From CAUPWF01 sp964369755 (GTDB taxonomy: Bacteria; Bacillota; Clostridia; Lachnospirales; Lachnospiraceae): DNA of 47,502 nt. The stretch lies in the NCBI GenBank assembly GCA_964369755.1, contig CAYJFY010000015.1, positions 1 to 47,502 on the forward strand. The letters are read 5' to 3'. Below are positions 16,930 through 25,021 of the stretch, piece by piece. Numbering within the stretch: position 1 is the first letter of the stretch; each line of letters opens with the position of its first letter. Under the pieces are notes generated by a model. That model did not search any database. It was not told the DNA's origin and worked only from the letters and a program-made list of their open reading frames with translations. Both the position numbers and the translations under genes were made by a program.

Positions 16930-19452
16930 GTGGAAAACAATATATTTGATAAGGTGCATGATGTAGACCTGAAGAAGACGATGGAGAACTCTTATATCGA
17001 TTATGCGATGAGTGTTATTGCATCTAGAGCATTACCAGATGTAAGGGATGGTCTAAAACCTGTTCAACGTAGAATATTATATTCAATGATAGAGTTAAAT
17101 AATGGTCCTGACAAGCCACACCGTAAGTGTGCGCGTATTGTCGGGGATACCATGGGTAAGTATCACCCTCATGGTGATAGTTCAATCTATGGTGCAATGG
17201 TTAATATGGCTCAAGAATGGTCTACTAGATACCCATTAGTAGATGGACACGGAAACTTTGGTTCGGTGGATGGAGATGGAGCTGCTGCGATGCGTTATAC
17301 AGAGGCACGTTTGAGCAAGATTTCTATGGAATTAACAGCAGACATCAACAAGGATACAGTTGATTTTGCACCAAACTTTGATGAAACAGAAAAAGAACCT
17401 ACTGTCTTACCAGCTAGATATCCGAACCTTTTGGTGAATGGTACTTCTGGAATTGCGGTTGGTATGGCTACTAATATACCACCTCATAACTTAAGAGAAG
17501 TTATCAACGCAGTAGTAAAAATTATTGATGATGAGATTGCAAGAGAGAGTGATAATACAATTCCTGTGACTTCAATCGAAGATATTTTAGAGATTGTAAA
17601 GGGACCAGACTTTCCTACTGGTGCAACAATTCTTGGAACAAGAGGAATTGAAGAAGCATATAGAACTGGTAGAGGAAAGATTCGTGTACGTGCAGTGACA
17701 GACATTGAACCAATGACAAATGGAAAGAATCGTATCATTGTTACAGAACTTCCATATATGGTGAACAAAGCACGTCTCATCGAGAAGATTGCGGAATTAG
17801 TAAATGATAAAAAGATAGATGGTATCACAGACTTAAGTGATCAATCAAATAGAGAGGGTATGAGAATTTGTATTGAACTTCGAAGAGATGCCAATGCAAA
17901 TGTAATATTAAACCAATTATATAAGCATACGCAGATGCAAGATACATTTGGAGTAATCATGTTAGCACTTGTGAATAACGAACCAAAGGTTATGAACTTG
18001 CTAGATATGTTGAACCATTACTTATTGCATCAAGAAGAGGTAATTACAAGAAGAACAAAGTATGAGTTGAATAAGGCGGAAGAGAGAGCCCATATTTTAC
18101 AAGGGTTATTAATTGCCTTAGACAATATAGACGAAGTGATTAAAATCATCAGAGGTTCTAAAAATGTTGCAATTGCAAAAGAAGAATTAATCAAGAGATT
18201 TGAATTATCAGAGGTTCAAGCTCAAGCGATTGTAGACATGAGACTTCGTGCTCTTACAGGTTTAGAGAGAGAAAAACTTGAAAAAGAGTATGATGAATTG
18301 ATGAAGAAGATTGCAGAATTGAAAGCAATCCTAGCAGATAGAAGCCTACTATTAGAAGTAATCAAAGAAGAAATCATGGTAATCTATGAAAAATTCGGAG
18401 ATGAAAGAAGAACAAGTATTGGATTTGATGAGTTCGATATCAGTATGGAAGATTTGATTCCAAGAGAGAATGTAGTCATCGCAATGACAAAACTTGGATA
18501 CGTGAAGAGAATGACAACAGACACATTCAAGAGTCAGAACCGCGGAGGACGTGGAATCAAAGGAATGCAAACCATAGAAGATGATTATATCGAAGAATTA
18601 TTGATGACAACCACACATCACTTCATCATGATGTTTACAAACAAGGGTAGAGTATATCGTATGAAAGCATACGAGATTCCTGAAGCAGGCAGAACTGCTC
18701 GAGGGACAGCAATTGTGAACTTGTTACAATTACAACCAGAAGAATATGTGTCAGCAGTCATTCCAATCAGCGAATACAAAGATGGTGAATATCTATTCAT
18801 GGCAACGAAAAAGGGTCTTGTGAAGAAGACACCAATCAAAGATTATGCAAATGTTAGAAAGACAGGACTTGCTGCTATTACATTAAGAGAAGAAGATGAA
18901 TTAATCGAAGTAAAATTCACGGATAACAGCAAAGACATTATCCTAGCAACAAAATATGGACAATGTATCAGATTCCATGAGCAAGATGTACGTTCCACAG
19001 GAAGAACATCTATGGGTGTTAGAGGAATGAATCTAAGTGATAGAGATGTAGTCATCGCAATGCAGATGGATACACAGGGAACAGCCCTATTATTCGTATC
19101 AGAAAAAGGTATGGGTAAACGTACTCTTATGGAAGAATTCTCATCACAAAATCGTGGTGGTAAGGGTGTGAAATGCTACAAGATAACAGAAAAAACAGGA
19201 AATCTTGTAGGAATGAAAGCTGTAAATGATGACAATGAAATCATGGTAATTACAACAGAAGGAATCATCATCAGAATGGCATGTGATAGTATCTCTACAT
19301 TTGGAAGAGTAACATCTGGAGTAAAAGTAATCAACGTAGCAGAAGACACTTATGTGGCATCCTTTGCAAAAGTACGTGAAAAAGTATTAAACGACGATGT
19401 GAGCGAAGAGATAGTAGAAGTCGAAGAAGTAGAACAACAAGAGAAAGAGTAA
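16930..19452 (+). CDS. gyrA: DNA gyrase subunit A
   Basis: Cleavage and DNA-wrapping subunit of gyrase. The 840-residue protein starts at GTG after AGGAGGAAAAAAA. The catalytic tyrosine is Y123 in AAAMRYTEAR. The GyrA box, QNRGGRG, marks it as gyrase rather than topoisomerase IV, and a beta-pinwheel C-terminal domain ends in an acidic tail (EEIVEVEEVEQQEKE). In the quinolone region HGDSSIYG, S84 keeps the serine equivalent to E. coli S83, but G88 stands where E. coli has D87. Confidence 0.98.
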   Translation: MENNIFDKVHDVDLKKTMENSYIDYAMSVIASRALPDVRDGLKPVQRRILYSMIELNNGPDKPHRKCARIVGDTMGKYHPHGDSSIYGAMVNMAQEWSTRYPLVDGHGNFGSVDGDGAAAMRYTEARLSKISMELTADINKDTVDFAPNFDETEKEPTVLPARYPNLLVNGTSGIAVGMATNIPPHNLREVINAVVKIIDDEIARESDNTIPVTSIEDILEIVKGPDFPTGATILGTRGIEEAYRTGRGKIRVRAVTDIEPMTNGKNRIIVTELPYMVNKARLIEKIAELVNDKKIDGITDLSDQSNREGMRICIELRRDANANVILNQLYKHTQMQDTFGVIMLALVNNEPKVMNLLDMLNHYLLHQEEVITRRTKYELNKAEERAHILQGLLIALDNIDEVIKIIRGSKNVAIAKEELIKRFELSEVQAQAIVDMRLRALTGLEREKLEKEYDELMKKIAELKAILADRSLLLEVIKEEIMVIYEKFGDERRTSIGFDEFDISMEDLIPRENVVIAMTKLGYVKRMTTDTFKSQNRGGRGIKGMQTIEDDYIEELLMTTTHHFIMMFTNKGRVYRMKAYEIPEAGRTARGTAIVNLLQLQPEEYVSAVIPISEYKDGEYLFMATKKGLVKKTPIKDYANVRKTGLAAITLREEDELIEVKFTDNSKDIILATKYGQCIRFHEQDVRSTGRTSMGVRGMNLSDRDVVIAMQMDTQGTALLFVSEKGMGKRTLMEEFSSQNRGGKGVKCYKITEKTGNLVGMKAVNDDNEIMVITTEGIIIRMACDSISTFGRVTSGVKVINVAEDTYVASFAKVREKVLNDDVSEEIVEVEEVEQQEKE

Positions 19453-19472
19453 ATCATTCAAAAGGTAAAAAA

Positions 19473-20183
19473 ATGAAAAGAATAGCTATGATGGTACTAA
19501 GAAATTTCTTCGTCGTACCATTTCTCTGGATTAAATTATGTTATTATATGAATCACAGAGATAATTATACAGATGAGCAACATAATAAATTGTTCAAAAA
19601 AATTGTGTATTATGCAAACAAAGGTGGTAATGTAAGGATAAAGGCAACTGGGATAGAAAATATACCAAAGGAATCAGGATTTTTAATGACACCAAATCAT
19701 CAGGGAATGTATGATATTCTAGCAATTACTGATGTTTGTCCTCAACCCTTTGCTTTTGTAGCCAAAAAGCAAATACAGAATATACCTCTTCTGAAACAGG
19801 TATTTATTTGCTCAAGATCATTTATGATAGATAGAGATGATGTGAGACAATCGATGAAAGTCATCATCGATGTATGCAATGAATTAAAGAAGGGAAGAAA
19901 CTATTGCATATTTCCAGAGGGAACAAGATCAAAAAATGGAAATGAGATAGGGGAATTTAAGGGTGGAAGCTTCAAAGCTGCTACTAAAGCAAAGGCTCCA
20001 ATCTTGCCAATTGCATTGATTGATGCCTATAAGCCTTTTGATTCACATACCATCAGTACAGTAGAAGTACAAGTACACTTTCTAGAGCCACTGATGTATG
20101 AGGATTATAAGGATATGAATACAGGAGAAATTGCAGAAGAAGTTAGTAGAAGAATCAGAGATGCCATAAAAGATAATGAATAA
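19473..20183 (+). CDS. plsC: 1-acyl-sn-glycerol-3-phosphate acyltransferase (PlsC family)
   Basis: Membrane-associated enzyme that adds the second acyl chain to lysophosphatidic acid in phospholipid synthesis. The 236-residue protein has an N-terminal hydrophobic helix, motif I NHQGMYDI (HX4D), and motif III FPEGTRSKNG followed by FKGGSFKAATKAKAPILPI. It lies 20 bases after gyrA and before a strong terminator, so it is the last gene of the dnaA-to-plsC block. Close paralogues exist, so substrate specificity is by family only. Confidence 0.88.
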   Translation: MKRIAMMVLRNFFVVPFLWIKLCYYMNHRDNYTDEQHNKLFKKIVYYANKGGNVRIKATGIENIPKESGFLMTPNHQGMYDILAITDVCPQPFAFVAKKQIQNIPLLKQVFICSRSFMIDRDDVRQSMKVIIDVCNELKKGRNYCIFPEGTRSKNGNEIGEFKGGSFKAATKAKAPILPIALIDAYKPFDSHTISTVEVQVHFLEPLMYEDYKDMNTGEIAEEVSRRIRDAIKDNE

Positions 20184-20190
20184 TTTAAGA

Positions 20191-20240
20191 GGGACAGTGG
20201 AAGGATGAACTTATGTTTATATATCCACTGTCCCTTTTTA
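20191..20240 (+). terminator. Terminator after plsC (GGGACAGTGG hairpin)
   Basis: An 11-bp perfect stem (GGGACAGTGGA, 20191-20201, with TCCACTGTCCC, 20224-20234) is followed by TTTTTA. The stem sequence is the same family as a hairpin nested in the element at 22306-22433. Confidence 0.88.
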
Positions 20241-20317
20241 TACATCTTCGGCAAATTGTACACTAGATGAAAATTTCTTTGTTCAAGCTGATACTAGTAG
20301 ACGTTGTAAATCTTTTA

Positions 20318-20323
20318 TATAAT
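20318..20323 (+). promoter_or_regulatory. -10 element for the shared sugar-ABC ATPase
   Basis: TATAAT lies 42 bases upstream of the ATPase start. No good -35 is present at 16-18 bases, so activation by a regulator is possible. The first transcribed bases include TACTAAATTAA, the same sequence that begins the operator-like repeat downstream of the TATAAT at 27916. Confidence 0.5.
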
Positions 20324-20364
20324 GAGATTACTAAATTAACAAACATTATTAGGAGGAAAAAATA

Positions 20365-21477
20365 ATGGCAAGTTTATCTTTAAAAAATATTCAAAAAGTA
20401 TATCCAAATGGATTTGAAGCGGTAAAAGACTTCAACTTAGAAATCGAAGACAAAGAGTTTGTAATCTTCGTAGGACCTTCAGGATGTGGTAAATCTACTA
20501 CACTTCGTATGGTTGCTGGACTTGAGGATATCTCAGGTGGAGAATTACTTATCGATGGTAAAGTAGTAAATGATGTAGAGCCAAAAGACAGAGATATCGC
20601 GATGGTATTCCAAAACTATGCTCTATACCCACATATGACAGTATATGATAACATGGCATTTGGTTTGAAATTAAGAAAAGTACCAAAAGATCAAATCGAC
20701 AAAATGGTGAAAGAAGCAGCTAAAATTCTTGACCTTGAGCCACTTTTAGACCGTAAGCCAAAGGCTTTATCTGGTGGACAAAGACAACGTGTTGCTATGG
20801 GACGTGCTATTGTTCGTAATCCTAAAGTTTTCCTTATGGATGAGCCTCTTTCTAACTTAGATGCTAAGCTTAGAGGACAAATGCGTATCGAGATTTCTAA
20901 ATTACACCAAAGATTAGGATCTACAATTATCTATGTAACACATGACCAAACAGAGGCTATGACACTTGGAACAAGAATCGTAGTTATGAACGGTGGTATT
21001 GTACAACAAGTAGATACACCACAGGTTCTATATGATACCCCTTGTAACTTATTCGTTGCAGGATTTATCGGATCTCCTCAAATGAACTTCATGGATGCAG
21101 TTTGTAATGTAAAAGGAGACAAGGTTTCTCTAACAGTTGGAGGAAGCGATATCGAATTACCACCAGCAAAAGCTAAGAAACTTATCGATGGTGGATATGC
21201 AGGAAAGACAGTAGTACTTGGAATTCGTCCAGAAGATGTAAACGATTCACAAATGTTCATCGAGGCTTCTCCAAATACAGTAATTGAAGCTACAATCCGT
21301 GTATATGAAATGCTTGGCGCAGAAGTTTACTTATACTTTGATTATGCTGGAGCTAACATGACAGCTAGAGTTGATCCTAGAACAACAGCTAGAACAGGCG
21401 ATACAGTTAAATTTGCATTGGATGCTGAGAAGATTCACGTATTCGATAAAGAAACAGAATTAACAATCACAAACTAG
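20365..21477 (+). CDS. Sugar ABC transporter ATPase, MsmX/UgpC type
   Basis: ATPase that energises CUT1 oligosaccharide importers; in Firmicutes such as Bacillus one MsmX serves many permease pairs. The 370-residue protein has Walker A GPSGCGKST (about 37-45), the signature LSGGQRQRVAMGRAI, Walker B VFLMDEPLSNLD, the H-loop THDQTEAM, and C-terminal TOBE/OB domains (about 240-370). It stands alone with its own promoter and terminator and no permease gene nearby, which supports a shared role. It does not belong to the CUT2 transporter at 27971-32730, which has its own ATPase. Confidence 0.9.
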   Translation: MASLSLKNIQKVYPNGFEAVKDFNLEIEDKEFVIFVGPSGCGKSTTLRMVAGLEDISGGELLIDGKVVNDVEPKDRDIAMVFQNYALYPHMTVYDNMAFGLKLRKVPKDQIDKMVKEAAKILDLEPLLDRKPKALSGGQRQRVAMGRAIVRNPKVFLMDEPLSNLDAKLRGQMRIEISKLHQRLGSTIIYVTHDQTEAMTLGTRIVVMNGGIVQQVDTPQVLYDTPCNLFVAGFIGSPQMNFMDAVCNVKGDKVSLTVGGSDIELPPAKAKKLIDGGYAGKTVVLGIRPEDVNDSQMFIEASPNTVIEATIRVYEMLGAEVYLYFDYAGANMTARVDPRTTARTGDTVKFALDAEKIHVFDKETELTITN

Positions 21478-21496
21478 TCTGCGAGAGCAGTCATCG

Positions 21497-21531
21497 GAAG
21501 AGTTAACCAAAAGGTTGGCTCTTCTTTTTTT
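21497..21531 (+). terminator. Terminator after the MsmX-type ATPase
   Basis: GAAGAGTTAACC pairs with GGTTGGCTCTTC (two G.U pairs) around AAAA, followed by seven T. A second short inverted repeat, GGAAAC-CAA-GTTTCC, follows at 21540-21554. Confidence 0.88.
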
Positions 21532-21770
21532 GTGTAATGGGAAACCAAGTTTCCATAATAGAAAATTAGATGTATTCCTGATAGAGACATAAAAAGTAAA
21601 GTTGATGTAAAATTAAACTAAATTGTATATAAAATTAAAACAATAATTAGAAAACAAAAAAGAAAAAAATTGAAAATCTTGTCAAATAATAATTTTTAAG
21701 TTTTCTAAGAATAGCAAAATGCACAAACTTGTAATAATTTGTAGAATCCATAATTTTGAATAAATAATAG

Positions 21771-21867
21771 TTATCCACATAAAAATGGCAGAAAAAGAAC
21801 AGAAAATCGACTTTTACACAAAGTTATCCATATTATCCACATTCATTTGTCCATATCTTGTGGATTA
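21771..21867. other. Second DnaA-box cluster
   Basis: Two perfect boxes TTATCCACA (21771-21779 and 21833-21841) and two one-mismatch boxes (TTATCCATA at 21824-21832; TGTGGATTA at 21859-21867, minus sense) lie within 97 bases, about 9.3 kb from oriC. The third and second boxes abut directly. The matches are visible; a role in titrating DnaA or regulating replication is inferred from similar clusters in Bacillus. Confidence 0.75.
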
Positions 21868-22017
21868 CTTTGAATTTAAAAAGAACGAATGTTTTGTAGA
21901 GAAATGATAAAGCGAAAAAAAGGTCGAATAAATACAGACTATTTATTGACATATTATTAATCAAACAAAATATAAAATTGTCTATACAATTATGTTTTTT
22001 TCGAAATGAAATTACTA

Positions 22018-22046
22018 TTGATAAGCATAATAAATAGTATTATAAT
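22018..22046 (+). promoter_or_regulatory. Promoter of the DUF1858 gene
   Basis: TTGATA (22018-22023), a 17-base spacer and a perfect TATAAT (22041-22046) lie about 40 bases before the start codon. This is one of the best sigma-A matches in the window. Confidence 0.8.
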
Positions 22047-22089
22047 GAATTTTGTAAACTTAAGAATGCAATATATGGAGGAATAAGAA

Positions 22090-22293
22090 ATGGCAAATAA
22101 AATAACAGCAGATATGACAATTGGAAACTTATTAATGGAATATCCAAAAGCAGCACCAGCACTTATGGAAATTGGGATGCACTGTCTAGGATGCCCTTCT
22201 GCACAGGGAGAAACACTAGGGGAAGCAGCAATGGTTCATGGAATAGATGTAGAATTGTTATTAGTTAAGATGAATGCAATGGCAGAAGCGTAA
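22090..22293 (+). CDS. DUF1858 hybrid-cluster-associated redox disulfide protein
   Basis: A 67-residue protein with the DUF1858 fold and a CxxC motif in GMHCLGCPSAQGETL. This matches the small family annotated as hybrid cluster protein-associated redox disulfide domain, also related to the N-terminal domain of the Fe-S repair protein ScdA/RIC. No hybrid cluster protein gene is in the window. A role in thiol redox or nitrosative stress is inferred from the family only. It has a strong promoter, an ATGGAGGA ribosome binding site, and is followed by a complex hairpin before the convergent mecA. Confidence 0.85.
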   Translation: MANKITADMTIGNLLMEYPKAAPALMEIGMHCLGCPSAQGETLGEAAMVHGIDVELLLVKMNAMAEA

Positions 22294-22305
22294 AATTGAA
22301 AAAAA

Positions 22306-22433
22306 GTAATGTCAAGCAAAGGGGACGGGGGAAGAATGAAATGTAGTGCCATTTTCCCCCGTCCCCAACTTTTGGGACAGCGGAGATATGAGTGAATGCT
22401 CATCCTACCACTGTCCCCTTTGTTTGACGTTAC
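22306..22433. repeat. Nested palindromic element between convergent genes
   Basis: An outer stem pairs 22306-22326 with 22413-22433 (19 of 21, both differences forming G.U pairs). Inside are two more hairpins: GGGGACGGGGG with CCCCCGTCCCC (22321-22366), and GGGACAGCGG with CCACTGTCCC (from 22375 to 22417), the latter with an inner ATGAG/CTCAT stem. It ends within four bases of the mecA stop codon and can terminate transcription from both sides. It combines the two hairpin families seen elsewhere in the window. Confidence 0.8.
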
Positions 22434-22436
22434 CTT

Positions 22437-23168
22437 TTACAGATTTAGTTGTTTTAGTGCATTTTTCGCAATGATTACTTCGCAATGTTCTTTTAGATAA
22501 GCTAAGCTGGCATTGTCGATTTTATCGATGCATCCATATTCGGACAACATATTACATGCCCTATGGAATTTCTTGACATCTTCTTCTGGTTGAAGAAGAG
22601 CAAGTAGATATGTTTCTTCTTTCATATCTTGATACAATGTATTTGGACCACTGTAGTCTGGCAAAATTGTGCTAGCAATATGGAATAAAGAATCTAGATT
22701 TTGAAGGGAGAACAGTCGAATTTCCATCTTACTTTTTTCTTTTGTTTCCTCGGAAGTTTCTTGAGATTCTGCTTCTGCGATTTTTGCTATCATAGAATCC
22801 TTTACTTGTTCTAAGAGATCTAATATATTCTCAGATCCTTCTAGTTTTTTCGTTTCTTTAATTTTATGTTCAGTATCGCTAGATGGTGAAAAATTGGAAA
22901 AGCGTGTATCGAGTTCTTCAGGATCATCTACCTTCGTAATAATCAATATAACAGAGCCAGATGAAGAAGGAATCGCTTCTATCATTAATGGAATATTATC
23001 TGCCTCAAAACCAAATTCTTTTGATGCAGTTTTCATCATGTCATGAAATAAATGCTTTGCCTTATCTGTACCATATGCCAATTCACTAAGTTTTAATTGT
23101 CGATCAGCCAAATCAGTCGGAGTCAAAGTACAACGTATTTGATTGTCATTGATTTTTTCAATTTTCAT
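22437..23168 (-). CDS. mecA: Adaptor protein MecA
   Basis: Adaptor that delivers substrates to the ClpC/ClpP protease; in Bacillus it targets ComK. The 243-residue acidic protein starts MKIEKINDNQIRCTLTPTDLADR, typical of the MecA N-terminal substrate-binding domain. An acidic, S/E/K-rich linker (about 85-145) follows, then a C-terminal domain (about 150-243, MEIRLFSLQNLDSLFHIA) that in the family binds ClpC. It is a single gene with its own promoter, convergent with the DUF1858 gene and divergent from the sugar regulator. No clpC is in the window. Confidence 0.88.
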   Translation of the reverse strand: MKIEKINDNQIRCTLTPTDLADRQLKLSELAYGTDKAKHLFHDMMKTASKEFGFEADNIPLMIEAIPSSSGSVILIITKVDDPEELDTRFSNFSPSSDTEHKIKETKKLEGSENILDLLEQVKDSMIAKIAEAESQETSEETKEKSKMEIRLFSLQNLDSLFHIASTILPDYSGPNTLYQDMKEETYLLALLQPEEDVKKFHRACNMLSEYGCIDKIDNASLAYLKEHCEVIIAKNALKQLNL

Positions 23169-23237
23169 ATTATCACTTCCTTACTGAATCCTATATCAAC
23201 TATAGAATAATATATCTGACATAAGTGTCTCACTATT

Positions 23238-23266
23238 AGTATAAACAATAATTGTGAATATGTAAA
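23238..23266 (-). promoter_or_regulatory. mecA promoter
   Basis: On the minus strand TTTACA (23261-23266), a 17-base spacer and TATACT (23238-23243) give a leader of about 60 bases. The leader contains GACACTTATGTC, a short imperfect inverted repeat that might be an operator. Confidence 0.6.
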
Positions 23267-23309
23267 GAAATTCAAATAAATACTTTAAAAAATATATCTA
23301 TGAAATTTT

Positions 23310-23338
23310 TTGATAGAAGATAAAATTAGAACTAATAT
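23310..23338 (+). promoter_or_regulatory. Promoter of the sugar-sensing operon
   Basis: TTGATA (23310-23315), a 17-base spacer and TAATAT (23333-23338) lie about 60 bases upstream of the response regulator gene. It is divergent from the mecA promoter. Confidence 0.6.
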
Positions 23339-23398
23339 ATACATTATTAAGATTTCGTGGTAATATTGTCTGAACAACAGTGAGTAGGAGGGGTAGTA

Positions 23399-25021
23399 AT
23401 GTATAGAGCAATTATTGTAGATGATGAAATCTTAGTCCGTGAGCATATTCGTGATAATATTGATTGGAATATGATAGGGTTTGATATGATAAATGATTGT
23501 GAGAATGGAAAACAGGCACTGGAGTTTCTAGAGGAAAATCCAGTTGATTTGGTATTGACGGATATTAATATGCCTTATATGGATGGATTAAAGTTAAGTA
23601 AACAAATTCATGAAAAATTTCCAGATACGAAAATCGTGATTCTGAGTGGGTATGACGATTTTCAATATGCAAAGGCTGCAATTCAATATAATGTGACAGA
23701 GTATTTACTAAAGCCGATTACACCGAAGGAATTAATAAAAAGTTTGAGAACTGTGAAGGAGAAATTGGATGAGGAAAGAAAAAAACTCGTAGAAAGTGAG
23801 AAACTTAAAAATTATTATGCAGATTATGCGAGAAATAAAAAAATTATAAAGTCTAATTGGTTATCGAATTTAGTAAAAGGAGCAAAAGATAGTAGCTATA
23901 TCATAGAAAATCTTAAGGATATGGATGTGAATATTCATGGGAAATACTATTGTTTAGTTGTTTTAGATGTAGATGTGAAGGCAAATCTGCATACCTTTCA
24001 TCTTCATAATAGGCAAGACGATGAGCTATTACATTTTGTTGTAGAAAATGTTAGTGATGAGATTTTGCAAAATAGAGATAGTGGGGTATCGTATAGGGAA
24101 GTAGATGGTAGAGTTTGTTTGATTTTATTTTCTGACAAGGTGTTAGAATTTAGAAAGGTTATAAGTGATATCTGTCATGAAATAAAACAAATGCTTTATC
24201 AGACTATGAAAATCACGGTATCGATTGGTGTTGGCTGTCAGGTCGATCGTGTGGAAGATTTGTATGATTATTATAAGGCTGCGAATCAAGTGCTGGAGTA
24301 CAAGTTTCTAAAAGGTGAAGATATTTATTGGGAGGAAGAGGTTAGGACAACAAAAGAGTCAGAGCCGCTAAATATAGATAATGAGTTGGATGAAATATCC
24401 GAGTATATCCAGAGGGGAAATACTGATTCAGTTATAGATGTAGTGGAGAGTTTGAAGAAGAAATTCCAAGAAGGATATTTGGATAAAACACAGGCGAAAT
24501 CTTATTTGAATAGTTTAATACGTCGGATAGGAAGTGTGGTTTTGCAACATTGTGGAAATCTGGATTCTAATGATAGAGATTTATTTATTGCTAGGATTGT
24601 GCAATCAGAGAATTTAGAAGATGCATGTCAGCAAGTAAATCTTTATGCGGAGAAGATGTGTGAAAAAATTACAGAAATCAATGAACCGCATGGAAGTAAG
24701 AAGGCAAAATTAGCAATACAATTTTTAAAACAAAATTATTCAAATCCCAATTTAGGGCTTTCTGACGTGTGTAATTATTTGGGAATCAGTACTAGCCATT
24801 TTAGCAATATTTTCAAAGAGGCAATGGGTGTGACCTGTATGGAGGTTCTCATGAAGATTCGAATGGAGGAAGCAAAAAGATTGCTGATAGAGACACAATT
24901 GAGAAATTACGAGATTGCAGATCGAGTCGGATTTAGTGACGCACATTATTTTAATATTGCATTCAAAAAAACAACTGGTATGGCACCAAAACAGTATGCG
25001 AAGGAGAATAAGAAGAGTTGA
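23399..25021 (+). CDS. YesN/AraC-type response regulator
   Basis: Transcription factor of a two-component system. The 540-residue protein has an N-terminal receiver domain (1-120: acidic pair DDE at 8-10, phospho-acceptor D55 in LVLTDINMPYMDG, conserved lysine in EYLLKPITP), a long middle region (about 125-430) and a C-terminal AraC/XylS DNA-binding domain with two helix-turn-helices (about 440-535, ending FKKTTGMAPKQYAKE). The ribosome binding site is GTAGGAGGGG. It overlaps the kinase gene by one base (TGATG). By context it should activate the transporter operon at 27971 in response to a sugar. Confidence 0.93.
   Translation: MYRAIIVDDEILVREHIRDNIDWNMIGFDMINDCENGKQALEFLEENPVDLVLTDINMPYMDGLKLSKQIHEKFPDTKIVILSGYDDFQYAKAAIQYNVTEYLLKPITPKELIKSLRTVKEKLDEERKKLVESEKLKNYYADYARNKKIIKSNWLSNLVKGAKDSSYIIENLKDMDVNIHGKYYCLVVLDVDVKANLHTFHLHNRQDDELLHFVVENVSDEILQNRDSGVSYREVDGRVCLILFSDKVLEFRKVISDICHEIKQMLYQTMKITVSIGVGCQVDRVEDLYDYYKAANQVLEYKFLKGEDIYWEEEVRTTKESEPLNIDNELDEISEYIQRGNTDSVIDVVESLKKKFQEGYLDKTQAKSYLNSLIRRIGSVVLQHCGNLDSNDRDLFIARIVQSENLEDACQQVNLYAEKMCEKITEINEPHGSKKAKLAIQFLKQNYSNPNLGLSDVCNYLGISTSHFSNIFKEAMGVTCMEVLMKIRMEEAKRLLIETQLRNYEIADRVGFSDAHYFNIAFKKTTGMAPKQYAKENKKS

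Larger units (their letters stand above)
21532..22089 (+). other. Long AT-rich non-coding gap
   Basis: This stretch contains no convincing gene. It holds an A-rich segment (21600-21770), a DnaA-box cluster (21771-21867), a TTGACA with a distant TATAAA (21946-21976), a small palindrome AATTGT-CTAT-ACAATT (21976-21991), and the promoter of the next gene (22018-22046). Confidence 0.7.

Noticed and set aside
21532..22089. A complete second replication origin
   Set aside because: DnaA boxes are present, but I see no trio repeat or C-run beside an unwinding stretch; kept only as a DnaA-box cluster.
25018..25020. TTG as start of the sensor kinase
   Set aside because: The ATG directly after it gives the usual TGATG overlap with the regulator stop and is a stronger start.
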